Source of the DNA: Nemophila menziesii | Taxonomy: Eukaryota; Streptophyta; Magnoliopsida; Boraginales; Hydrophyllaceae | NCBI GenBank assembly: GCA_029959085.1 | Contig: JARWIR010000050.1 | Coordinates: forward strand, 4,960,001 to 5,024,000 | Reading direction: 5' to 3' | Length of the DNA: 64,000 bases | Part shown: positions 8,561 to 21,271 of the stretch, piece by piece | Layout: the number at the start of each line of letters is the position of its first letter | Numbering within the stretch: position 1 is the first letter of the stretch | Notes under the pieces: generated by a model | What the model saw: the letters and a program-made list of their open reading frames with translations, nothing else | Database searches by the model: none | What the model was told of the DNA's origin: nothing | Position numbers and translations under genes: made by a program

Positions 8561-9042
8561 AAATATATGAATGGACACTATTCATTTTTAAAATTCATAT
8601 ATAACCTATCTATTGATTGGTTCATTAGAAAATTGTTCAATACCTAATATGACACTACTAGCTACTATTAAATAATATAGAAACATCTAATAGTCACTAT
8701 GGTAACATTGCATTTCCAAAATATGTATCTCTATCATCTATCTTAGTGTTACAATAGATACATAACGAGTCAATATTGTGGTCACATGATATTTGTCTTA
8801 TCTTTTTTGGCTATTTGTTGAGTGTAGCTAATCATAGAGTAAGTCTATGTCTCGGTTTAATTTTCTTGTCACACCATAATATTATGCCATGTACAAAATT
8901 TATTTGCTAGCAGCAATAGATTGCATGTATATCATAGATTTGTTGGTCACAATATTGTATAATATGTTTTACTTAAAGTATAAGTTGTTTTTAGTTTAAA
9001 ATTTAAATAAAAAAATTGATCCATGTAAATAGTGTATGGTCT
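8561..9042. other. AT-rich spacer, right part of unit 2
   Basis: About 480 bp upstream of the promoter-like block on the minus strand. It contains CTATCTATTGATTGGTTC, GTGGTCACATGATATTTG and ACAATATTGTATAATATG, the last with small palindromic cores. Nothing in it supports a gene. Unit 11 has lost about 83 bp and unit 14 about 50 bp of this region. Confidence 0.6.
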
Positions 9043-10546
9043 AGATAAAGGTTCTCATATTTTTCTATGACCATCTTTCATCATCTTTCTCTTTTGAAAA
9101 AATTTAAGAAATAAATGTAAGTTCATATTTAACTCAAATCTTAGTTTTGAGGAAATTCATTCATCTAATATTTGATGGTTCAATACTATTAAGAAACATA
9201 CTTTATGTTTTTAACTTGCAAAAGTAATTATCTAATTAATCTAATGACATGTATTTTTTTTATTATAATTAATAAATGTAATGTGAATATTTGACCATTC
9301 AATATATGATGTAAGTCTTACTCAAGTTTTGAAGGAGGAGATACCTTAAAAAGCATAAATTACTGGAAAATCAGCTATAATTTAGCAAATTTCAGCAATT
9401 TGATAATATGCGTTCCAAATATTTAAAACATCATTAATCCCTGTAAATTTCCTCTAATTCGTTAAACTTTGATAAGTTAATCCCTTCCATTCCAAATATT
9501 TAAATGTGTATATTATTCAATGTGGCCAACTATAGTCCCTATGGTCTACACTGATGAGTTAGTGTCATATTTTTTGGAATTCGCATCCATTTTTTAATTA
9601 TTGTCAAAAAATAATTAAAATACAATACACATCCTTTGAAATATATCATTCATCCTTTGTTTTTGTACATAAAAGTTATTTACAGGCTTCATCTATAACT
9701 AAAGACAAAGTAGTCTAAAAATAAATTATTTAACTCAAAAAAAACCATATAACATTATTATTCACCTTATTTCACAAACACCCAATTTAACTAAAACAAC
9801 TAGAACAAAATTTATTATGTGAAATCTTCTGCGACAATCATAATTTATATGACCTGAAATTTATTTCATGTTCTATTGAATTGCATGTATCTCATTTTAC
9901 ATAAGATTTTTCAATTATATATTAACTTGAATACCTTTTTCTGACCAAATTTAAATAAATAAATTAATTACCTCTTATCCAGATTGGGTCCATTATGTAC
10001 TCACGTGTCACAAAGCTCGGATAAAGTTCTATTGATGCACTTCAATCTGACACAAGAGCCATAAAATTCAGATCATTCTAGAAACACGCTAATGATTTCA
10101 CTTGTACAAGTTTTATTAATTTAACATTAAATTGAATTAGAAAATTTTGTAAGTGAAATATAAACACACCTTGTTACAAAAATTCATTGAACTATACATT
10201 TCCAGTAAATTTTATATTCGTAATTGTCAACGTCATAAATAGTTAAAAAGTAGCTTAGTTTATAAACTTCAAAAGTTTCTAATAAATAAAATAAAATAAA
10301 ACCCTTACCTGGAGCCTTTGGTGGTGTTGTTGATGTTGGTGGTGCTGGTGATGATGGAGACGGTGGAGCTGGTGTGGTGACCTTTCTAGGGTGCCCCTTG
10401 GCAGCTTTTTGGGTAAACCCGAGGTGGCGGTCTTGTGTGGTGTTGCTGGTGAAGCCCTGATAAAAGAAATATTCGAGAAGGTGGTCTTTTGTTGTGGTGT
10501 TGGAGCTGGTTTCGCCTGCAAATGGAAAACTTTTGTAGGGCATTGA

Positions 10547-12166
10547 TCATATGTTGTCTAAAAGCAAGGACACCTTGATATGCTCGATGGTGTTCTTGAC
10601 GCCCAACTGTTATAAGGGACCCACTGTTTCCACCAACATGGTCGTCACGTCCTTCCGGAAGGATAGAAACGCTTTAGGGAAAAGAGAAACATAATCCGAT
10701 TCTCCACCGCTAGCTAAATAGCGTACCAAAAAAAAGATTATGCAATTAGATCTATGCGGGTTTCTTACAGGATTAGCATGTTACTTTGTCATGTTTTTAA
10801 ACGACTTTGAATATATTAACGAATTAATAAGATTCAACTACAAAAAAGAGATAATTAAAAAACTTACATTCACATGGAACACTGACACGCGGTTTCTAGG
10901 ATCGCTACCATTCACCACATAACAGATTTCTGTAACATTAATAGCACTCGAGAAATCGTCGGACTGCAATTAATGTAAAAATAATTTCACGATAAGTCCC
11001 TATAAATTATAAGTATAATTTTTATGAAACTATTGAGGGAAGTGAAAGTTGTGAGTAGTACCTTGTGGTGACGTGTATTATCATTGACAAAGTCAAAGAT
11101 TCTTCGTGGTGGCAATGGAAGCCATAAAGAAGCTACAGCATTACGAACAGTCTTGGAAGGCATTTCCGGCTCATTTAACTTCTTCTTGGTGACCTGCCAT
11201 CACTATTTACCCAAAAAGAATAAAAATTAATATAGAGTTAATTAATTATGCTAAGTCAATTGTAATTGTTTATTAAAAAATTTACCCGCATTATGGAGAA
11301 GACGGACCTGGTAAAGGGTATAAACCCAACGCTTTGCACCATAAGCAAGACCTACATCTACTAGAGGCTTGTACCTAACATGAACATTTTAATTATCCAC
11401 CTCAGAATATTTTGAATATACTTTTTCTATAGACTGAATTTCAGAGTGTAATCAAAAAATTATAATTCAACTAAAATTCAACATAAAAATTTATAAGTAA
11501 ACTAAATATATTTTCTTAATAATGATCACATCCAAATAGTTATTCAAACTTATCAACATACTTATTTAAACTTCATTGTATTAGTTGAAATTATATCTAA
11601 ATCTAAATTTAAATTTTCATAGATGATCTTTTGTGCTTAATCTTGAGAAATAATATTAGATAAATCGATTCACATATTCTACAAACATTTGAGACAACAA
11701 AACTAAGGACATTTTGGTAAAAACATAAAAGAAGCACTACTTAAATAATTAATATATATTAGCGTTTTGTTTATTAGCACTTATGTGATGCAACTAATGG
11801 ATTAACTTTATAGGCCATGAATGTAGAAAAACCCTAAAATGAATAAAATTAAGGCATGGTGTTAATACCTTTTTTGCCGATCTTGTATCTCTTGTTATGC
11901 ATTCACCTTTTCTATTTTATTGAAATGACATGACCAACGTTCTTTTTCCTGTAAATCAAATAACTCGATACTAATTGTATAGATAAATGATGAAGTCTTA
12001 ACAATAAAAAATAGATAAAATATTTACAAATTAATGGATTGTAAATTATATAACGTTGCATGTTTAACATTTTTAATAAGTATTTGGAATCTCAATAATG
12101 TTAATTGAATAGATTTAGAAATAATAAAAAGTAAATGCTACCTTCAAAAGAAAATGATATGAATCT
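10547..12166 (-). pseudogene. HD-Zip IV pseudogene copy, unit 3
   Basis: Pieces: mini-exon 12142-12166, A 11286-11374, B 11062-11193, C 10868-10963, terminal block from 10837 to 10547. Exon A ends GCGG/GTAAA, not GCAG/GTAAA, a state shared with unit 4 and several later units. Exon A has private changes (CCTACATCTACT on the plus strand) that alter the VGAG residues. Confidence 0.8.
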
Positions 12167-12877
12167 CTAAAATATAACATAAGAAAATAAACTATTTATT
12201 ATTTATTGCTTAAATCTAGGCTTAATTTGTGTATTCTGGCACCGACAAAGCTACCTAAGTATTATTCGCAGTAATTATAGTCTAGTGTTATGCTTTAATA
12301 AGGGTATTATAATTCATCAACTTACATTTAGAGGCCATGAAAATTTTACCAATTCTATTTTATTGCATAATACATTGGGTTGTTGTAACAAAACAAAAGT
12401 ATGTTAAGCTAGATTTAGTATAATTATATTTAATCAATATATAAGTGAAAGGATGAGTTGAACATTCAATTAAGATTACATTGAAAGAAAACAAGTATTT
12501 CTGATTCCAAAAATCTATATGGATTTGAACTTCTATATTTGTACTCTTTTTCTGCAAATTTTTTTATCATTTTTTGTTTTCTTTAATTATTATATAATTA
12601 TTGGTCATAATAAAAACATACCTTGTGACAAATTACATAGACTCCAAAAGAGGGAATGTTCTTGAAAAGAAACATAATCTTGATAAACATGGGAGATCCG
12701 TCTAAAAGCATCTATCATTATAATCTTCAAAAAAAATATAAAGAAATTGTAAATTGTAAAAAAAAAACTGATTACACTTTTTATATGGTTTAGAAATAAG
12801 CTTGATTTGAAAGTTTTCTTCTTTACCTCCGGTCTTCTTTCTTCAATCGATATTTCGCTATGGAAAAGTTTTGCGGC

Positions 12878-12917
12878 GTGAAAGTTATGGAGTAAGCGTG
12901 AAAGTTATGCAGTAAGG
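12878..12917. repeat. 20-bp direct tandem duplication (unit 3)
   Basis: Two copies of GTGAAAGTTATGGAGTAAGC, the second with one internal change. It lies inside putative exon 1 and breaks its frame. Confidence 0.9.
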
Positions 12918-15090
12918 GAAAGGTTTTTTTTTTCCATTTTAACCTACACCCTGCTTAGCTGAAAAAGCCCAGCCCACTTACTAAGACCCGCACTTAGACC
13001 AACCTGAACACTATAAAAGCCCAAATTGACATGAACTTAAAATTAGGCCCGATTATGTTTTTAGAAAAAAATATGAATGAACCGTATTCATTTTTAAAAT
13101 TCATATATAACCTATCTATCGATTAATTTTTTAGAAAATTTTTCAATCCCTAATATGACACTACTACCTACTATTAAATAATATAGAAACATCTAATAAT
13201 CACTATGGTAACATTGCATTTCAAAAATATGTATCTCTATCATCTATCTTAGTGGTACAATAGATACATAACGAGTCAATATTGTGGTCACATGATATTT
13301 GCCTTATCATTTTTGGCTATTTGTTGAGTGTAGCTAATCATAGAGTAAGTCTATGTCTCGGTTTAATTTTCTTGTCACACCATAATATTATGCCATGTAC
13401 AAAATTTATTTGCTAGCCGCAATAGATTGCATGTATATCATAGATTTGTTGGACACAATATTGTATAATATGTTTTACTTAAAGTATAAGTTGTTTTTAG
13501 TTTAAAATTTAAATAAAAAAAATTGATCCATGTAAATAGTGTATGGTTTAGATAAAAGTTCTCATATTTTTCTATGACCATCTTTCATCATATTTCTCTT
13601 TTGAAAAAATTTAAGAAATAAATGAAAGTTCATAATTAACTCAAATCTTAGTTTTGAGGAAATTCATTCATGATGGTTCAATACTATTAAGAAACATACT
13701 CTATGTTTTTAACTTGCAAAAGTAATTATCTACTTAATCTAATGACATGTATTTTGTTATTATAATTAACAAATGTAATGTGAATATTTGACCATTCAAT
13801 ATATGATGTAAGTCTTACTCAAGTTTTGAAGGAGGAGATACCTTAAAAAGCATAAATTACTGGAAAATCAGCTATAATTTAGCAAATTTCAGCAATTTGA
13901 TAATATGCGTTCCAAATATTTAAAACATCATTAATCCCTGTAAATTTCCTCTAATTCGTTAAACTTTGATAAGTTAATCCCTTCCATTCCAAATATTTAA
14001 ATGTTTATATTATTCAATGTGACCTACTATAGTCCCTATGGTCTACACCGATGAGTTAGTGTCATATTTTTGGAATTCGCATCCATTTTTTAATTATTGT
14101 CAAAAAATAATTAAAATAAAATACACATCCTTTGAAATATATCATCCATCCTTTGTTTTTGTACATAAAAGTTATTTACAGGCTTCATCTATAACTAAAG
14201 ACAAAATAGTCTAAAAATAAATTATTTAACTCAAAAAAAACCATTTAACATTATTATTCACCTTATTTCACAAACACCTAATTTAACTAGAACACCTAGA
14301 ACAAAAGTTATTAACAGTATCGCTTGTAAAGTTATTCTGAAATATTGTTAAAGACTTGCAGCCATTTGTGAAATCTTCTGCGACAATCATAATTTATATG
14401 ACCTGAAATTTATTTCATGTTCTATTTAATTGCATGTATCTCATTTTACATAAGATTTTTCAATTATATATTAACTTGAATACCTTTTTCTGACCAAATT
14501 TAAATAAATTAATTAATTACCTGTTATCCAGATTGGGTCCATTAAGTACTCACGTGTCACAAAGCTCGGATAAAGTCCTATTGATGCACTTCGATCTGAC
14601 ACAAGAGTCATAAAATTCAGATCATTCTAAAAACACGCTAATGATTTCACTTGTACAAGTTTTATTAATTTAACATTAAATTGAATTAGAAAATTTTGTA
14701 AGTGAAATATAAACACACCTTGTTACAAAAATTCATTGAACTATACATTTCAAGTAAATTTTATATTCGTAATTGTCAACGTCATAAATAGTTAAAAAGT
14801 AGCTTAGTTTATAAACTTTAAAAGTTTCTAATAAATAAAATAAAACCCTTACCTGGAGCCTTTGGTGGTGTTGTTGATGTTGGTGGTGCTGGTGATGATG
14901 GAGACGGTGGAGCTGGTGTGGTGACCTTTCTAGGGTGCCCCTTGGCAGCTTTTTGGGTAAACCCGAGGTGGCGGTCTTGTGTGGTGTTGCTGCTAAAGCC
15001 CTGATAAAAGAAATATTCGAGAAGGTGGTCTTTTGTTGTGGTGTTGGAGCTGGTTTCGCCTGCAAATGGAAAACTTTTGTAGGGCATTGA

Positions 15091-16709
15091 TCATATGTTG
15101 TCTAAAAGCCAGGACACCTTGATATGCTCGATGGTGTTCTTGACGCCCAACTGTTATAAGGGACCCACTGTTTCCACCAACATGGTCGTCACGTCCTTCC
15201 GGAAGGATAGAAACGCTTTAGGGAAAAGAGAAACATAATCCGATTCTCCACCGCTAGCTAAATAGCGTACCAAAAAAAAGATTATGCAATTAGATCTATG
15301 CGGGTTTCTTACTGGATTAGCATGTTACTTTGTCATGTTTTTAAACGACTTTGAATATATTATCGAATTAGTAAGATTCAACTACAAAAAAGAGATAATT
15401 AAAAAACTTACATTCACATGGAACACTGACACGCGGTTTCTAGGATCGCTACCATTCACCACATAACAGATTTCTGTAACATTACTAGCACTCGAGAAAT
15501 CGTCGGACTGCAATTAATGTAAAAATAATTTCACGATAAGTCCCTATAAATTATAAGTATAATTTTTATGAAACTATTGAGGGAAGTGAAAGTTGTGAGT
15601 AGTACCTTGTGGTGACGTGTATTATCATTGACAAAGTCAAAGATTCTTCGTGGTGGCAATGGAAGCCATAAAGAAGCTACAGCATTACGAACAGTCTTGG
15701 AAGGCATTTCCGGCTCATTTAACTTCTTCTTGGTGACCTGCCATCACTATTTACCCAAAAAGAATAAAAATTAATATAGAGTTAATTAATTATGCTAAGT
15801 CAATTGTAATTGTTTATTAAAAAATTTACCCGCATTATGGAGAAGACGGACCTGGTAAAGGGTATAAACCCAACGCTTTGCACCATAAGCAAGACCTGCA
15901 CCCACTAGAGGCTTGTACCTAACATGAACATTTTAATTATCCACCTCAGAATATTTTGAATATACTTTTTCTATAGACTGAATTTCAGAGTGTAATCAAA
16001 AAATTTTAATTCAACTAAAATTCAACATAAAAATTTATAAGTAAACTAAATATATTTTCTTAATAATGATCACATCCAAATAGTTATTCAAACTAATCAA
16101 CATACTTATTTAAACTTCATTGTATTAGTTGAAATTATATCTAAATCTAAATTTATATTTTCATAGATGATCTTTTGTGCTTAATCTTGAGAAAAATATT
16201 AGATAAATCCATTCACATATTCTACAAACATTTAAGACAACAAAACTAAGGACATTTTGGTAAAAACATAAAAGAAGCACTACTTAAATAATTAATATAT
16301 ATTAGCGTTTTGTTTATTAGCACTTATGTGATGCAACTAATGGATTAACTTTATAGGCCATGAATGTAGAAAAAAACTAAAATGAATAAAATTGAGGCAT
16401 GGTGTTAATACCTTTTTTGCCGATCTTGTATCTCTTGTTATGCATTCACCTTTTCTATTTTATTGAAATGACATGACCAACGTTCTTTTTCCTGTAAATC
16501 AAATAACTCGATACTAATTGTATAGATAAATGATGAAGTCTTAACAATAAAAAATAGATAAAATATTTACAAATTAATGGATTGTAAATTATATAACGTT
16601 GCATGTTTAACATTTTTAATAAGTATTTGGAATCTCAATAATGTTAATTGAATAGATTTAGAAATAATAAAAAGTAAATGCTACCTTCAAAAGAAAATGA
16701 TATGAATCT
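15091..16709 (-). pseudogene. HD-Zip IV pseudogene copy, unit 4
   Basis: Pieces: mini-exon 16685-16709, A 15830-15918, B 15606-15737, C 15412-15507, terminal block from 15381 to 15091. Exons B and C remain open with all splice dinucleotides present. The codon before the shared TAA differs (CAG for CTG on the coding strand), but the stop itself is unchanged. Confidence 0.8.
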
Positions 16710-17397
16710 CTAAAATATAACATAAGAAAATAAACTATTTATTATTTATTGCTTAAATCTAGGCTTAATTTGTGTATTCTGTCACCGACAAAGCTACCTA
16801 AGTATTATTCGCAGTAATTATAGTCTAGTGTTATGCTTTAATAAGGGTTGTATAATTCATCAACTTACATTTAGAGGCCATAAAAATTTTACAAATTCTA
16901 TTTTATTGCATAAGACATTGGGTTGTTGTAACAAAACAAAAATATGTTAAGCTAGATTTAGTATAATTATATTTAATCAATATATAAGTGAAATGATGAG
17001 TTGGACATTCAATTAAGATTACATTGAAAGAAAACAAGTATTTCTGATTCCAAAAATCTATATGGATATGAACTTCTATATTTGTACTCTTTTTCTGCAG
17101 AATTTTTTTATCATTTTTTGTTTTCTTTTATTATTATATAATTATTGGTCATAATAAAAACATACCCTGTGACAAATTACATAGACTCCAAAAGAGGGAA
17201 TGTTCTTGAAAATAAACATAATCTTGATAAACATGGGAGATCCGTCTAAAAGTGTCTATCATTATAATCTTCAAAAAAAATATAAAGAAATTGTAAATTG
17301 TAAAAAAAAAAAAACTGATTACACTTTTTATATGGTTTAGAAATAAGCTTGATTTGAAAGTTTTCTTCTTTACCTCGCTATGGAAAAGTTTTGCTGC

Positions 17398-17437
17398 GTG
17401 AAAGTTATGGAGTAAGCGTGAAAGTTATGGAGTAAGC
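17398..17437. repeat. 20-bp direct tandem duplication (unit 4)
   Basis: Same event as in unit 3 with both copies identical, adjacent to the 27-bp deletion that unit 4 shares with unit 1. Confidence 0.9.
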
Positions 17438-19628
17438 GAAGATTTTTTTCTTTTCCTTTTTAACCTACACCCTGCTTAGCTGAAAAAGCCCAGCCCACTG
17501 ACTAAGACCCGCACTTAGACCAACCTGAATACTATAAAAGCCCAAATTGACTTGAACTTAAAATTAGGCCCCCGATTATGTTTTTAGAAAAAAAATATGA
17601 ATGGACACTATTCATTTTTAAAATTCATATATAACCTATCTATTGATTAATTTTTTAGAAAATTGTTCAATCCCTAATATGACACTACTACCTACTATTA
17701 AATAATATAGAAACATCTAATAATCACTATGGTAACATTGCATTTCCAAAATATGTATCTCTATCATCTATCTTAGTGTTACAATAGATACATAACGAGT
17801 CAATATTGTGGTCACATGATATTTGTCTTATCTTTTTTGGCTATTTGTTGAGTGTAGCTAATCATAGAGTAAGTCTATGTCTCGGTTTAATTTTCTTGTC
17901 ACACCATAATATTATGCCATGTACAAAATTTATTTGCTAGCCGCAATAGATTGCAGGTATATCATAGATTTGTTGGACACAATATTGTATAATATGTTTT
18001 ACTTAAAGTATAAGTTGTTTTTAGTTTAAAGTTTAAATAAAAAAAATTGATCCATGTAAATAGTGTATGGTTTAGATAAAAGTTCTCATATTTTTCTATG
18101 ACCATCTTTCATCATCTTTCTCTTTTGAAAAAATTTAAGAAATAAATGTAAGTTCATATTTAACTCAAATCTTAGTTTTGAGGAAATCCATTCATCTAAT
18201 ATTTGATGGTTCAATACTATTAAGAAATATACTCTATGTTTTTAACTTGCAAAAGTAATTATCTAATTAATCTAATGACATGTATTTTGTTATTATAATT
18301 AATAAATATAATGTGAATATTTGACCATTCAATATATGATGTAAGTCTTACTCAAGTTTTGAAGGAGGAGATACCTTAAAAAGCATAAATTACTGGAAAA
18401 TCAGCTATAATTTAGCAAATTTCAGCAATTTGATAATATGCGTTCCAAATATTTAAAACATCATTAATCCCTGTAAATTTCCTCTAATTCGTTAAACTTT
18501 GAGAAGTTAATCCCTTCCATTCCAAATATTTAAATGTGTATATTATTCAATGTGGCCTACTATAGTCCCTATAGTCTACACTGATGAGTTAGTGTCATAT
18601 TTTTGGAATTCGCATCCATTTTTTAATTGTTGTCAAAAAATAATTAAAATACAATACACATTCTTTGAAATATATCATCCATCCTTTGTTTTTGTACATA
18701 AAAGTTATTTACAGGCTTCATCTATAACTAAAGACAAAGTAGTCTAAAAATAAATTATTTAACTCAAAAAAAACCATATAACATTATTATTCACCTTATT
18801 TCACAAACACCCAATTTAACTAAAACACCTAGAACAAAAGTTATTAACAGTATCGCTTGTAAAGTTATTCTATAATATTGTTAAAGACTTGTAGCCATTT
18901 GTGAAATCTTCTGCGACAATCATAATTTATATGACCTGAAATTTATTTCATGTTCTATTTATTTGCATGTATCTCATTTTACATAAGATTTTTCAATTAT
19001 ATATTAACTTGAATACCTTTTTCTGACCAAATTTAAATAAATTAATTAATTACCTCTTATCCAGATTGGGTCCATTAAGTACTCACGTGTCACAAAGCTC
19101 GGATAAAGTCCTATTGATGCACTTCAATCTGACACAAGAGCCATAAAATTCAGATCATTCTAAAAACTAGCTAATGATTTCACTTGTACAAGTTTTATTA
19201 ATTTACCATTAAATTGAATTAGAAAATTTTGTAAGTGAAATATAAACACACCTTGTTACAAAAATTCATTGAACTATACATTTCCAATAAATTTTATATT
19301 CGTAATTGTCAACGTCATAAATAGTTAAAAAGTAGCTTAGTTTATAAACTTTAAAAGTTTCTAATAAATAAAATAAAATAAAACCCTTACCTGGAGCCTT
19401 TGGTGGTGTTGTTGATGTTGGTGATGCTGGTGATGATGGAGAAGGTGGAGCTGGTGGGGTAACCTTTCTAGGGTGCCCCTTGGCAGCTTTTTGGGTAAAC
19501 CCTAGGTGGCGGCCTTGTGTGGTGTTGCTAGTGAAGCCCTGTTAAAGGAAATATTCGAGAAGGTGGTCTTTTGTTGTGGTGTTGGAGCTGGTTTCGCCTG
19601 CAAAGGGAAAACTTTTGTAGGGCATTGA

Positions 19629-21271
19629 TCATATGTTGTCTAAAAGTCAGCACATCTTGATATGCTCGATGGTGTTCTTGACGCTCAACTATTATAAGGG
19701 ACCCACTGTTTCCACCAACATGGTCCTCACGTCCGTCTGGAAGGATAGAAACCCTTTAGGGAAAAGAGAAACATAATCCGATTCTCCACCGCTAGCTAAA
19801 TAGCCTACCCGAAAAAAAGAGTATGCAATTAGATCTATGCGGGTTTCTTACAGGATTAGCATGTTACTTTGTCATGTTTTTAAACGACTTTGAATATATT
19901 ATCGAATTAATAAGATTCAACTACAAAAAAGAGATAATTAAAAAACTTACATTCACATGGAACACTGACACACGGTTTCTAGGATCGCTACCATACACCA
20001 CATAACAGATTTTTGTAACATTACTAGCACTCGAGAAATCGTCGGACTGCAATTAATGTAAAAATAATTTCACGATAAGTCCCTATAAATTATAAGTATA
20101 ATTTTTATGAAACTATTGAGAGAAGTGAAAGTTGTGAGTAATACCTTGTGGTGAAGTGTATTATCATTGACAAAGTCAAAGATTCTTCGTGGTGGCAATG
20201 GAAGCCATAAAGAAGCTACAGCATTACGAACAGTCTTGGAAGGCATTTCCGGCTCATTTAACTTCTTCTTGGTGACCTGCCATCACTATTTACCCAAAAA
20301 GAATAAAAATTAATATAGAGTTAATTAATTATGCTAAGTCAATTGTAATTGTTTATTAAAAATTTTACCTGCATTATGGAGAAGACGAACCTGGTAAAGG
20401 GTATAAACCCAACGCTTTGCACCATAAGCAAGACCTGCACCCACTAGAGGCTTGTACCTAACATGAACATTTTAATTATGCACCTCAGAATATTTTGAAT
20501 ATACTTTTTCTATAGACTGAATTTCAGAGTGTAATCAAAAAATTATAATTCAACTAAAATTCAACATAAAAATTTATAAGTAAACTAAATATATTTTCTT
20601 AATAATGATCACATCCAAATAGTTATTCAAACTTATCAACATACTTATTTAAACTTCATTGTATTAGTTGAAATTATATCTAAATCTAAATTTATATTTT
20701 CTTAGATGATCTTTTGTGCTTAATCTTGAGAAAAAATATTAGATAAATCGATTCACATATTCTACAAACATTTAAGACAACAAAACTAAGGACATTTTGG
20801 TAAAAACATAAAAGAAGCACTACTTAAATAATTAATATATATTAGCGTTTTGTTTATTAGCACTTATGTGATGTAACTAATGGATTAACTTTATAGGCCA
20901 TGAATGTAGAAAAAAACTAAAATGAATAAAATTGAGGCATGGTGTTAATACCTTTTTTGCCGATCTTGTATCTCTTGTTATGCATTCACCTTTTCTATTT
21001 TATTGAAATGACATGACCATTTTATTGAAATGACATGACCAACGTTCTTTTTCCTGTAAATCAAATACTCGATACTAATTGTATAGATAAATGATTTAGT
21101 CTTAACAATAAAAAAATAGATAAAATATTTACAAATTAATGGATTGTAAATTATATAACGTTGCATGTTTAACATTTTTAATAAGTATTTGGAATCTCAA
21201 TAATGTTAATTGAATAGATTTAGAAATAATAAAAAGTAAATGCTACCTTCAAAAGAAAATGATCTGAATCT
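19629..21271 (-). pseudogene. HD-Zip IV pseudogene copy, unit 5
   Basis: Pieces: mini-exon 21247-21271, A 20369-20457, B 20145-20276, C 19951-20046, terminal block from 19920 to 19629. A 22-bp tandem duplication inside A0 (20997-21040) adds a frameshift to that exon. The second stop of the terminal block is TAC here, so only the TAA after QSNMLIL interrupts that part. Confidence 0.8.
20997..21040. repeat. 22-bp direct tandem duplication (unit 5)
   Basis: Two adjacent copies of ATTTTATTGAAATGACATG plus ACC. Other units have one copy. It lies inside HD-Zip exon A0. The same duplication is found in units 6 and 7. Confidence 0.95.

Larger units (their letters stand above)
4510..9042. repeat. Repeat unit 2 (reference unit for the detailed exon entries)
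   Basis: I use this copy as reference because its putative 5' exons are free of the indels seen in units 1, 3 and 4. In the 106-nt exon at 5492-5597 the TGA found in most units is GGA. It shares the 11-bp deletion of unit 1 in the proline-rich stretch (5829-6024). Confidence 0.95.
9043..13549. repeat. Repeat unit 3
   Basis: This unit has a private deletion of roughly 55 bp near 9818 in the spacer. A 20-bp tandem duplication at 12878-12917 lies in putative exon 1 and is shared with unit 4. The proline-rich stretch (10309-10515) has the full-length form, with the unit 3/4-specific CTGATAAAAG variant in place of CTGTTAAAGG. Confidence 0.95.
13550..18073. repeat. Repeat unit 4
   Basis: This copy is a mosaic. 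It has the 20-bp duplication of unit 3 (17398-17437) and also the 27-bp exon-1 deletion of unit 1 (near 17374). Its right end carries GCAGGTATATC and AGTTTAAAGTTTAAAT variants that continue into units 5 and 6. The proline-rich stretch is 14853-15059. The TGA of the 106-nt exon is CGA here. Confidence 0.95.
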
